From Membranipora membranacea (taxonomy: Eukaryota > Bryozoa > Gymnolaemata > Cheilostomatida > Membraniporidae), in NCBI GenBank assembly GCA_914767715.1, contig OU612072.1, positions 18,478,001 to 18,542,000 on the forward strand: a stretch of 64,000 nucleotides of DNA. The letters run 5' to 3'. Below the pieces are notes generated by a model that was not told the origin of the DNA, made no database searches, and saw only the letters and a program-made list of their open reading frames with translations. Positions within the stretch are counted from its first letter, which is position 1. The number at the start of each line of letters is the position of its first letter. Below, one piece after another: positions 1 through 10,289 of the stretch. The translations under genes were made by a program, and so were the position numbers.

Positions 1-619
1 ATTATCAAATAGTGATCCATCAGCATTTTAAATTGTTCAATTATGAGAAGAGGTGTCAGATTTGTCAAATATAAACGGAAACGGCAAGAAGAAGTAATCA
101 AATAAAAAACTCCATGGAGTTATAAAATGGTCTCATCTTTGTATCAGCCGTTTGGTATCAGGGGCTTGGCATCAGTGACTTGGTATGGCATGGCATGACG
201 GATATGTTCTAAATTCACTGTTGAGCCATCAAGTCCGGGACGCATGTAAAAAAGATTGTATTCTCACCCTTTGGGACACAGTTTGCTGTGTCTGTGCCAG
301 ATTCTCATCCAAGGAAGAAAAAATGAAAAGGAAAGCGTTGGTTACAAAATCACAAACAGAAGATGAAAGTTAATCATCCCTATAAAAACTTGTTTTTTGT
401 GTTATCATCAAATACCGTGTTAACTGAGTAATTTTATCAATTTTTACTATTGTTAAAGTTTCCTTACATTTCTGTTAGGCACAGTGCTACTTTTTATGAT
501 ATTTGAGTATTTTTTTTGTTGAAAATAAATGCTACAGAGTATATGTTTAGAACACGATAGTATCTCCTTTCCAAAATTCAAAACAATACTATTTGTAATA
601 CTGTTATGAAGTTTCAATA
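1..619. other. AT-rich non-coding stretch
   Basis: I see no recognisable gene here. A 62-codon open frame at 185-373 on the + strand matches no family I know and has no splice or promoter context. The stretch lies just upstream of a piggyBac remnant and may be decayed transposon sequence, but nothing in it proves that. Confidence 0.5.
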
Positions 620-796
620 GCGGATTATAATAAATTCATTGGAGGTGTAGATAGAATTGATCAACTAGCTAGTTATAATAAGTATCCCCATAGGTCCTAC
701 AAGTGGTACCAAGTAATTTATCACTTTTGTATTGAGGTGGCTGTTGCATTATTTTATAGTATTGTTTATACTTTGGAGTTATCCTCCCAATTGTAG
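620..796 (+). pseudogene. piggyBac-like transposase fragment
   Basis: Reading from 620, 58 codons run open to a TAG at 794-796. The frame begins ADYNKFIGGVDRIDQL and continues to SYKWYQVIYHF. This matches the conserved block of piggyBac transposases (DYNK-x-MGGVD-x-DQ, then KWW and FFH) that lies around the last catalytic aspartate, here the D of GGVD. Only this block remains: there is no upstream start, no DDE partners in frame and no visible terminal repeats with TTAA. It is a dead fragment. The family call rests on my recognition of the motif, not on a search. Confidence 0.65.
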
Positions 797-1009
797 TGTT
801 TGCTTACAGCTGTTATAGTTTTACCTTTAGTTGATGGCCTTGCCTATTTTTTGCTAACTCGTGTTGAATACTATGAGCGACAATTAAAGAACTATATATC
901 ACACAACCATCATTAATGCTGATAAATCATGGTGGCAGCATGGTGAAAGGACCCAAGGAAAGAGTAGATATATAGATCTCAGAGATAGCAGGTCTAATCA
1001 AGTCATAAT

Positions 1010-1366
1010 ATGGATGGAATATCGCCTCCTAAACAATTGGATTTGAGATGTGAGGACATTTCCAGTGGATGGCGCCGCTGGCAAAGGGCATTCAGTGATT
1101 GCCTCTTGGCAATAGATCTAACAGGTACAACCAAAGCAGCAGAGAAGCGAAAGCTTGCTCTATTCAGACATGCTGGTGGTGAAGATGTTAGAGAACTGTA
1201 CTCTCAAATGGAATTCAAGACAGAGCCTGATGGTGATGGTAATGTTGCAGACATTGATGAAGGGGCAAATGGCAGAAAATTAGATGATGTCATAAAGAGA
1301 TTCCATGACTACTGCAATCCCAGATCAGGTGTTGTAGTAAGCAGATTCAAGTTTCACAGTAGCTGA
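1010..1366 (+). pseudogene. Gypsy gag N-terminal part
   Basis: A 118-codon frame starts at the ATG at 1010, about 80 bases after the putative primer-binding site. The protein (GWRRWQRAFSDCLLAID, later RKLALFRHAGGED and DVIKRFHDYCNP) has the look of the capsid region of invertebrate Gypsy Gag proteins: the W-x(n)-F start, the L-x-H-x-G-G turn, and a long spacer ending in a conserved F-x-x-Y-C-x-P. The frame breaks just before a GA microsatellite that separates it from the rest of gag, which continues in another frame at 1571. The assignment is by position and pattern. Capsid sequences diverge fast, so confidence is moderate. Confidence 0.6.
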
Positions 1367-1375
1367 AATTGTCTC

Positions 1376-1563
<188 letters not shown>

Positions 1564-1570
1564 TAAGCTT

Positions 1571-2923
1571 ATGAGGGAGTCGGATGAGAAGTTGACCCTA
1601 GACTATGTGATCAAGTCCCTTAGGATTGCTGAAAAGTCTGGCAGATTGAAACAAATGAAGTCTGAAGATAAGGTTGGTGAGGAAGTAGATGCTGTGTATC
1701 ATGCTGGCCTAAGACAGGGCAGAGATAAGTTTGCAACCAAATCTGGAAGACCTAAACCCAAATCACAGTGTGAAAATTGTGGAAAAAACCACAACAAGAG
1801 TCAGAGATGCCAGGCATTTGGAACCCAGTGTAGGAAATGTAACAAACTCAATCACTGGGCACAGATGTGCAGACAGTCGCAGGTTGATGAGACAGGTGAA
1901 AATGCTACTGAAGAAGTATATCTTGGTGAATTTAGCAGCATTGATGCAATCAGCTCTTCGGGAGACCAATCATGGTATGCTAACCTAATGGCGCACACCA
2001 ATAAACTGAAGGGACACAAAGTCAAATTCAAGCATGATACAGGAGCAGCTCCCAGTGTATGTGGACCTAATCATTGTAGTGGGGAAGTTTTGCCGTCTGA
2101 CAAGAAACTATTCGGACCTGGGCATACTCGGCTCAACTGTGTAGGACATGTGCGCTGTAAAATCCCAGCTAAGTCCAAAGCTATTGAAGAGTTTATTTAT
2201 CTTGTCCCCGATCAAAAGACCCCACTGTTGAGTAAAAGAGCTTGTGACCAGTTGGAAATGATTCAAGTTGATGAGGACCAGTGTCATATTGGAGATGTAA
2301 ACATTGATGACAGACTATTCGTCGGGCTTGGTATAGTTGACAGAGATTACTCAATCAAGTTGAAGGACAACCCGGTACCTAATGCAATTCACGTTCCAAG
2401 ACCAATATCGTTCCCTCTCCGGAGCAAAGCAGACAGCGCCCTTGAGACGATGGTGAAAGACGGTGTCATCAGAAAGGTTGGCCCTAATGAACATACATTA
2501 TGGCGTGCGCCAATGGTAGCAGTGCCTAAGTCAAGCAGTAAGGAAGAGGTGAGGATTGTAACAGATTTCACAGAACTGAATAAATTCATCCACAGAGAGA
2601 TACATCCCATGTCTACTGTCGATGCTAGTCTTGCTATGCTCAGTGGTGGAAAAGTGTTCTCCAAGATTGATGCAAATAGTGGATTCTTTCAGATCCCTCT
2701 CAGTGAGGATTCAAGCTACCTTACAACCTTCTTCACTCACAAGGGACATTTCAGATACCTCCGTCTACCACAAGGCTTGTATCGTAGCCCCGAGATTTTC
2801 TCTGCTGAGAAGAATAGGGTACTAGAAGGCTGTGATGGTGTGATCATCCATATGGAAAAGACAAACAGGAACATGATAGTAAACTTCAAACGCTGTTGGA
2901 TAAGATATTCGCAGCAGGAATGA
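1571..2923 (+). pseudogene. Gypsy gag-pol: zinc knuckle, protease, RT
   Basis: This 450-codon frame holds the C-terminal gag and the start of pol. A paired zinc knuckle starts at residue 67 (C-E-N-C-G-K, then further Cys and His up to W-A-Q-M-C). An aspartic-protease active site HDTGA lies at 156-160. The fingers and palm of a Ty3-type RT follow from about 260, with VRIVTDFTELNK, FSKIDANSGFFQIPL and LPQGL (399-403). After GCDGVIIHM the expected Y/V-x-D-D box is missing. The downstream sequence reads as pol only in the next frame, so a small deletion removed the catalytic aspartates and shifted the frame. The RT is therefore inactive. Confidence 0.88.
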
Positions 2924-3124
2924 CTTTGAACAGAGCAAAGTGAACAAGGTATTCATACTGGTCCCAGGATGTTCATGGCGTCAGAAGCTTTCTAGGCATG
3001 GCGAACCAGTATGCCAAGTTAGTTTGCTAGTGAACTGGCTAATGTAACAGAAGCACTGAGGGCTCTGTTAAGTGTCAGTGTGCCATAGCAATAGTCAGGA
3101 GCTCAGGAGTCAGCTTTTCAAACG

Positions 3125-3770
3125 GTGAAAAGTCTTTTCAAAAATGCACCTGTTCTTGCTACCTATGATGAGAACAGGAAGACAATAGTGACAACAGATG
3201 CAAGTAAGATCGGCCTAGGGGCGACACTTACACAAATTCAGGATGATAGAATGAGAAGACTAGTCTGTGCTGCTAGTCGTTCATTGACAAAAACTGAACA
3301 GAGCTATGCAGCAATAGAGAAGGAAGGCCTTGGAGTATGCTCGACAATGGAGGAGTTCTCCCCTTATGTGCTAGGTAGGAAAGATGTGATGATTGAAACA
3401 GATCATAAGCCTTTAATAACCCTTTTTCGGCAATATGTTCCTTGATCGGTTGCCACCGAGGTTGCAGGGTTTCAAGCTCTGCCTACAAAGAGTCCAGTAC
3501 TCAATAGAACATGTCAAGGGCACTCTGAATGTGTCAGCAGATGCTCTCTCTCGCTATACATCGGCACAACCAGAAGGCAATGACGAGGAGCGAGTTCATG
3601 AGATCGAGAACTACGTAACGGAGACAGTTGTACCAAATGATTCGGATACAAGACTTGAGCAGATAAAGTTGCATCAGAGAAACAACATAGCTCTTTCTAA
3701 AGTGATCAGGTGTCTAGAGGAAGAGTGGCCGGCTTTCCTATCTTCAGAAGATTCTCTCATCAGACCATAA
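3125..3770 (+). pseudogene. Gypsy RNase H and linker
   Basis: Two overlapping frames (3125-3445 and 3435-3770) cover the RNase H domain. The first has VTTDASKIGLGATL (first catalytic Asp), the AAIEKEGLGV glutamate block and the ETDHKPLITLF block with the third Asp. The second continues with LPPRLQGFKLCLQRVQYSIEHVKGTLNVSADALSR, the usual end of Ty3/Gypsy RNase H. The switch between them is a frameshift near 3435-3445. Between 2924 and 3124 the RT thumb is scrambled by further indels and stops. Confidence 0.85.
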
Positions 3771-3794
3771 TATGAACGTAGATCGCTGCTGAGT

Positions 3795-4909
3795 GTGAAC
3801 AAAGGCTTTCTGACGTTAGGTTCAAGACTAGTAATCCCATTGAGCCAGAGAGATCAAGTGCTGAAGGATCTACACAGAGGACATCCTGGTATGACTAAAT
3901 GCCAATCACGTGCTAAAGGCAGTATTTGGTGGCCAGGTATGTCCAGAGATATAGAGCAGATGATAAAGGATTGTGGAGTGTGCAAAATGCATGCTAACAT
4001 ACAGAGAGAACCACTGAGACTTACTGCAACGCCAGATAGACCTTGGCAGATGGACGGCACCGACCTTTTACATTTCAAAGGTCAAACATATCTACTATTG
4101 ATAGATTATTATTCACGCTACCCAGAGTTAGCTCTACTGGGCACAACAGACTTCTCCTCAAGGAAAGTCATCACGCAACTCAAGTCTATGTTTTCTCGCC
4201 ATGGGATCCCAGAGACTGTGGTTTCTGAGAACGGACCCCAATATGCAAGCAGAGAATTTGCACAGTTTGCAGTAAAATATGGCTTCCGGCATATTACTAG
4301 CAGCCCAGAGTATCATAGAGGTAATGGAGCTGCGGAAAAAGGTGTGCAAACAATCGAGAGAATGCTAGCAAAGGAAGAAGATCCTTATTTAGCACTGATA
4401 GCCTACCATTCATCACCCCAGTTCGGGCTCTACTCTCCTGCAGAGTTACTGATGGGAGGTAAGCTTAGGACCACAGTTGTTAGCCATCCAGATGACCTGT
4501 TACCCAACCAACAAGATCATTATCGATTTAGAACCTCTAATGATCAGTACAAAGCTCGCATGCAAACAACCATGACAGTAGTAAAGTCAAGGTTCTCCCT
4601 CCAGTGCAGTCAGGGGAGGATGTATGGATAGGTGACAAAAATAGAAGTGGAATAGTGGCTAAAGCTTCAGATGATCATACATGCAAAGTAGTGGTAGATA
4701 CAGAGAGTGGCCAGTTAGTCAGAAACAGATCAGAGGTTGTAAGCATGCAGCCAGAACATCAATTAGCTCTCTTAGATTACGGACAACACATTGTAGGAGT
4801 CCACAGCAGTTCAGATTCACGATTTCTTTCTTCCTATACATTGCCTTCATCCATGGCCCTGTCACAGTTTTACCAAGCAAGCCACCAACTTCAAGCTCCT
4901 TTACAATAA
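3795..4909 (+). pseudogene. Gypsy integrase
   Basis: The frame 3795-4631 carries the H-H-C-C zinc domain (LHRGHPGMTKC ... CGVCKMH) and the integrase core. The first Asp lies in QMDGTDL. The block that normally reads S-D-N-G-P-Q reads SENGPQ, so the second catalytic Asp has become Glu. The third acidic residue lies in AAEKGVQTIERML. A stop at 4629-4631 and a frame change lead into 4604-4909, whose VWIGDKNRSGIVAKASDDHTC resembles the C-terminal SH3-like tail of Gypsy integrases. No env-like frame follows. Confidence 0.85.
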
Positions 4910-7464
4910 TATCAGAATCCATATCGTTTATAATACTAGTACGGTAATCTACACTTTTGACACAAAAATCTTTCAAAAACTCTCTTAGCTGGAATCTGAG
5001 ATGAAATATACTACCACGCAAATAAAAGAATATGTGAGATCTGTTACCTACATACCTTACTATTAGATTCTTGTCTAGTCTCCGCTCCGCAAAAAAGGCA
5101 CTAAAATTCGATGGATCCCCTTCCCTTGTTTGAACTTGAGTTTTGAAATAGTTTGAACTAACCTTACAACATATGTTCATTACCAAATAGGGTACCTTTA
5201 TAAGACTTCTCCTCCTCAAAATCCTTACATAACTTTCGGAAACCAATTGCCAAACTATCGATGGGATGAAGATTACAATGAAGCTCTGAAATACTTAGCC
5301 TGTCTTGACAAGCTTTGTTCAGGGGTGGGCGGGTGGGTGGGGGGAGCAAAGCTTGTCAACTTTTACTCTTGCTTGCTCGATTGTCGAGCAGGAAATACTA
5401 AAGGAGATGTCCTCCCTAAAACCGGTATTCGAAGGGTTTCCATGTCATGGATTTCTTTTCCCGTTACTAAATTCTGAAACATCTGTCACAAAATCTCCAT
5501 TAGCCTACTGTTCTGAGACTATTATTGTTAGTGTGGGTTACCACTTGCTGTCCAACATTACTTTTGGATCTGTAGGCCAGTGTTCCTCAGACACAAGTTT
5601 GCTGAATTTTTTTTAGTCACTACTACCACTACTACTAGTTTATTGCTACTGCCTACTCTACCTACTACTTGCTGAATCAACTGATCTATTCTGTACACTA
5701 GAGACCCTGTCATGTTGTGACATACAGGTACCCCTGCCGACAAAGCCTTGCTTATTTCTGATTCACCCAAAAATGGTCCATGCAATGATTTATAGTTTGT
5801 ACCAAATCTTGCAATCTAGCCAACACTAGTCTCCCAAATCAGATCCATACTGACAAAATAACTCAAAAACTCAACAAATTAATTTCCTAAGTGACTGTTG
5901 TGTGCATTGACATGTGCTCTCATAAGACCTGCTGCACTCAGTCAGTAATATTGATGGTCTACGTTAAGATGTGCTGAGTATCTGTGATGCACACAAATGG
6001 ACAAGATCTAATGAAAAAATAGAAAGTCTCTCCAGGTATCCCACTGCTAACACGATTATCAATACTCCTCTTTAGGAGGCAGTCAAATTCATTTACATTT
6101 TACATCACCCTGAAGTCCGAAACAACTAGATGACAAATTTATTGAGTTGAATTTACTTTGTGACTTGTAATTTCTAGTTTTTAAACAATGTAAACAACAC
6201 AGTTTATCCAAAAAAACCTTGAGTGCTTAAACATCAGAATATTTGCAAAAATTGTTGAAAAGATTGTCAAAACCTCAAATCACTCAGTATCGATCATTGC
6301 ATGCTTTGGATTTCAACATCATCTTAATGCCCGAAATCTCGAGATTTACAAAGAATTTATTTTAGATTTCTGTGCGATTTGGAAATACATATTTTCAAGA
6401 AAAACACACAATCTACCTGTGTAAATTTTGTATCTTCCATTGAAATTCTATTGAAAGCCGCTATTCATGAAGCTAATAATTGAAGCATATCACTGGTTTT
6501 CATGCGGGCTGAAGACGGAGTTCGATTGGAATGTCATCGCCACAATCTCATTTATTCATCACATTAATGTAAACAAAACCTTGAAATACTTAGCAAATTA
6601 TTGATCTGCCTTTACATTGCCAATTTCTATCTCGAACAGTAACCATGGTTAACAGAAAATGTTGTATCTGCCAAAACACTGTGGGTTATTTCCAGTGGCA
6701 GAAATCATACAGATTTAAACTTGAGTGGTGGGACTACCTCAGAATATTTTCCCTCTGATAATCACAAATGCCTCCTAAATGTTATTCAAACTTGCTCTCA
6801 CTAGAGCTGTTAATCTCCCTGTAATTTTCACTCGCACTGTCGGATGAGCCAGAGCTGTCACTTTTTGCCATGTTCGATTTAGATCGTTAGCTTTGTCGTT
6901 GAATTATGAAATCTCATACACTATTCCATTTTACCAGCTAAACCACATGGGACAGCTAAATAATGCCTTGTATTCACTCATTCATTCAATAGATAAATTC
7001 TGTGTGTTTTGATTTCACATGCAGAATATCAAAACCACTGTGTCATAACAATACGCCTTAGTTACAAAGTACTGTGTATTCCCATTATAATCTGAGGTAC
7101 TAAAAAGGTACTATATTCAACAAGTGATCACAACTCCAAAGGAAAAAAATAGTACCTTTTTAGTACCTTCTCATCCCAACTTCGAGGGCAAATATGTCTT
7201 AACTGGGCCACAGGCTGCTTTTGAACATAGAATAATGTTCTAAACTAGACTGAGATCTCTAGAATGATACCAAAAAACCTGATCCTTTACAAACACTTTA
7301 AATCTCCGCTTTGCTATGTATGATGGATTGTGATACTAGATAGCTTCCTAATTGCTTATTATCATCATTTATGTTATTTATCGTCATGTTTAATCAGGAA
7401 GTTCAATCTCCTGTTTTGAGTGTTATGTACACCATCATGTACCATCTTTGAATTTAGCGATTGA
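4910..7464. other. non-coding stretch with small repeats
   Basis: I find no gene. Open frames on both strands here are short and unlike any family I know. Small features: an ACT-rich simple repeat at about 5617-5670; TGTGACATAC at about 5716, which recurs near 7492 next to a purine tract; and one half of a palindrome motif (CTGTCTTGACAAGC) at 5288 that recurs at about 12684 and 39892. A hairpin at 7095-7168 is listed separately. Confidence 0.5.
7095..7168. repeat. hairpin with internal direct repeat
   Basis: AGGTACTAAAAAGGTACTAT near 7095 is repeated in reverse complement at 7148-7168, with a loop of about 30 bases. Each arm itself contains the direct repeat GGTACTA/GGTACTA. The GGTACT core also lies at both edges of the hAT-like element at 7784-9636, where it forms the target duplication. 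Confidence 0.7.
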
Positions 7465-7478
7465 GGACAATCGCCCCC

Positions 7479-7780
7479 AGGGGGGAGCATATGTGACATA
7501 CAGATACCCCTGTACCATGCTAAAGCCGAGATCGATTACTCTATCGCCAAAAGAAAGCCTTTACAGTGCTCCCCGATGAATAACCTCATCTCAATATGCT
7601 GCTCGAACGACTCCCACTCCCTATGCCTGGCTCTGTTTTCTTGCAAGTGGTCGTAATTTTGTTGCGTAAAAGATGCTTCTTTTCTTTGCTCGATATTAGC
7701 TGTCTTACAAAACTTGTTCAATGAAAATGTGAAAATGGTTTTGGAACTTATTATATTACCATGACTTCCTTATTAATAGG
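7479..7780 (+). other. possible polypurine tract and LTR start
   Basis: AGGGGGGAG at 7479-7487 is followed at 7492 by TGTGACATACAGATACCCC. A purine run directly before TG is the usual 3' junction of an LTR retrotransposon, and a near copy of the first 20 bases lies at about 5716. I cannot find the other LTR end, and the sequence is interrupted by the hAT-like element that starts at 7784. This may be the remaining 3' end of the Gypsy element upstream or of another one. Confidence 0.3.
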
Positions 7781-7783
7781 TAC

Positions 7784-9636
7784 TAGGGGTGGAACGACCT
7801 CTTGAGGTTGGAGTTGAATTTCGGATATTTGACCTCGGATTCAACCACAAACCGGATCGGATATGTGTTATGTCTGATCCGAGATGATACGTTTTTAATC
7901 AACACTTACTTAGCATCATTTATCTCACTAAAAATGACAGAGAAAGAAGTATGATAGTCATTAATTTGTGGTTCAGATTAGATAATGGAGTTTGGCTGAA
8001 AGCACTCAGTGGTGATCAGTAGGCAATCAATACCTATCTTATTTTCATAGCTAATTATATTGTTGCTGATTAAATTTGATGGATGTGTTTTTCTGCTGAA
8101 ATTGAGAGAAGCATCTTTACTCAGATCGTTGTGAATAAGGACATAATTTTTGTCCAATGATGTTCCCTGTAACAAACTATATAGTTTAGTGTACAAGGTT
8201 GTGGGATTCCGGGTTATGGAGTCACCACATTAACTCTCCGCTACTGAGATCTGTGCTCACGAGCTCGGTATGATGATTCTCACTATGTGACACTGACCTC
8301 AAGAGATCAAACACTTGACTCAAGAGCATGCCTCTTAATTCTTAGCAAGTTTAATATTAAACACAATTCAACTTAACAATGCATGCATTATTTCTACAAG
8401 TCATGCTCTCTAGTTAATGATACCATGCATGCTGGTTTTAATTCATTTAACTCAATTAGATGATGGTATAGATAATCCAACCAAATGTTATACTGTGCCA
8501 TTATTAAATAATAAGGCAAGTTCTATTTCCCTATAAATATCACTAACGTACAATAAATGAAAATATTATAATAATAACTCATAGAACTTTCATGTTTAAA
8601 AAAACTGACCTGTCTCCAAATGAAGTTGCAAACAAAGAGCGCTGCTTGACGACCAGAGGGTCGCCAAACAAATCAAATCATAATCAAATCATTTCAATTC
8701 AATTCAATTCATCTTTCCATTGGTGAACCATGCTCTTATATAGCATGGTTCCAGACACATTAAAAAACAAGATTTAAACACAATTTTCAATTACCACAAA
8801 AAGAGGGTTGATCGGCCGCAAGAGTGGGTTGATCCAGGGTTGATCGGCCGCAAGTGTTGGTTGGTGTAAGTTAGACATCATGCTAATTCTGAATTGTCTC
8901 CGTTGGTGCCACCTTTACTGCATTGTCATGGTTGTCACGGTTCTGGCGTTAGGGTGGCACCGGTATTAAGAATAGAATTTAGATTTGCATATATTTGCCT
9001 GTCCCTGATTCGAGGTGATATGCACTAGCTGGTAACTGCGTGTCCTCGAGTCGAGGTTGAGTGTACTGATGATGATGCTAGCTATAATATTGGATGTTCT
9101 TATTGCGTCTGATGTTGATATAGAAATTATCCTGTTTGCTGCTGTAAATGCGACAAGGTTATCCTCTTCTTCAAAGTAGGAGGACAATTCCTATCCTATG
9201 AGCAGGGAGTTTGTTCAAACTCAGTGATTACAAACATCGGGGTTCGAGCAATGAACTAAACCTCATTGGTTTGAGTGATCCTGGCAAATTGAGTCAAGAG
9301 ATCTTTGCACTCATTAAATGATACTTTCAAATTAACTGTTTGTGTGATCCTTGCACCGTGGCTGTTTGAGTGATAAGTTGGTCCTTGTAAAGTATTATAT
9401 CCAAGCAGATACATGCGCATTTAAATTAGGGTAATGGTTCAGGGAAAATATTGTTGACGCTGTTTATCCATGTATTCAATGACCTTAACTTTTTTATTAT
9501 TATGGTGCAAAAGTATAGTTGTTCGGACTTGGCGTTTGTACGCGTTATCCGGATCCGGATCCGATCCGAGGTTGAATTTATCAACCGATCCGATATCCGA
9601 TCCGAGGTTGCCTAACCCTGATCCGTTCCACCCCTA
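7784..9636. mobile_element. hAT-like DNA transposon, non-autonomous
   Basis: The terminal inverted repeats are TAGGGGTGGAACG at 7784-7796 and its complement at 9624-9636. The flanks are ATAGGTAC (7776-7783) and AAAGGTAC (9637-9644), an 8 bp target duplication with one mismatch. This combination is typical of the hAT superfamily. GGATCGGAT-type subterminal repeats crowd both ends (about 7850-7890 and 9550-9610), as expected for transposase binding sites. The interior has no transposase frame. It contains a 9 bp hairpin at 8726-8750, short GATCGGCCGCAAG repeats near 8810-8855 and a 100 bp dispersed repeat (8199-8297). Confidence 0.8.
8199..8297 (+). repeat. dispersed 100 bp repeat, copy 1
   Basis: This segment, starting TTGTGGGATTCCGGGTTATG, recurs in reverse complement at 34423-34520 with few differences. 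In the second copy it ends in CCCACA and is followed by ACTGGTGCTCGCC, which resembles an LTR end plus primer-binding site. It may therefore be a piece of an LTR. The copy here lies inside the hAT-like element. Confidence 0.7.
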
Positions 9637-9814
9637 AAAGGTACTGCTAGTTATTGAGCTAAATTTTCTCTAGAAGTATATATATATATATATATAGTTT
9701 TTTATCCATATTCACTATTCTATTTTCTCCTTATTCAGAAAATAAATCTTAGTATTATAGAGTCAGACAACGATATTCTCGAGTTTTGATTCAGATTTAG
9801 TTTTGTCATGTTAA
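9637..9814. other. non-coding, TA microsatellite
   Basis: The only feature is a run of about 20 bases of alternating TA at 9677-9696. The stretch sits between two hAT-type insertions. Confidence 0.5.
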
Positions 9815-9822
9815 CTCTAGAA

Positions 9823-10162
9823 CAGGGGTGCCCAACGTTTTCATTGAGGGGGCCGCATCCACATATTGCAATGTCCCTGGGGGCCCGCAACCTCGCCATA
9901 AATCGAACACTCAAATATGGGTGTGCAGTATTTTATCTCTGCAGTGGGAAATTTTATTATTGGAGCTCACTCAAATGCAATGGTTGGGGAATTCCTAAAT
10001 ACTGTGACTAGATTTAGAGTGTTTCTTATTATTTTATTATTTTACAAATGAGTAATGTAATAACTATAGGGGTGAAAATTGTTTTTGTGACTAGGCGATT
10101 TTCCCAGACGGGTCTGGGGCCGCATAAAATTGGGTCGGGGGGCTGCATGATGAGCAGCCCTG
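9823..10162. mobile_element. hAT-type MITE, 340 bp
   Basis: The element begins CAGGGGTGCCC at 9823 and ends GAGCAGCCCTG at 10162, so the terminal repeats are imperfect copies of CAGGGnTGC. It is flanked by a perfect 8 bp target duplication, CTCTAGAA, at 9815-9822 and 10163-10170. Short length, GC-rich ends in AT-rich DNA, a G-rich subterminal stretch and lack of any transposase frame identify it as a hAT-derived MITE. The terminal sequence is of the Charlie/Tip100 kind. Confidence 0.88.
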
Positions 10163-10180
10163 CTCTAGAACAAGATTAAT

Positions 10181-10276
10181 CCAATTGTCTGCATTCCTGT
10201 TGCTCTCTTCCACTGGTAACACCGCAGGCCTGCGGCGTGACCAGTGGATTGGGAGCGACTTGGAATGCAGGCAATG
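10181..10276. repeat. near-perfect 96 bp palindrome
   Basis: The sequence is centred between 10228 and 10229 on CGCAGGCCTGCG and folds back with arms of about 48 bases and no loop. Arms match in blocks: GCATTCC, CCACTGGT and CCGCAG each find their complement. It starts only ten bases after the MITE's target duplication. Its composition is much more GC-rich than its surroundings, so it is probably a separate foldback insertion. Confidence 0.8.
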
Positions 10277-10289
10277 GACCAAGCTTGGT

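Noticed and set aside
4719-5246. 175-codon minus-strand frame
   Set aside because: Its last part overlaps the Gypsy pol tail on the other strand. The rest has no domain and no splice or promoter context.
5716-7494. A complete LTR pair (TGTGACATAC at both positions)
   Set aside because: Only the first 20 bases agree. Beyond that the sequences are unrelated, so I list only a possible LTR start.
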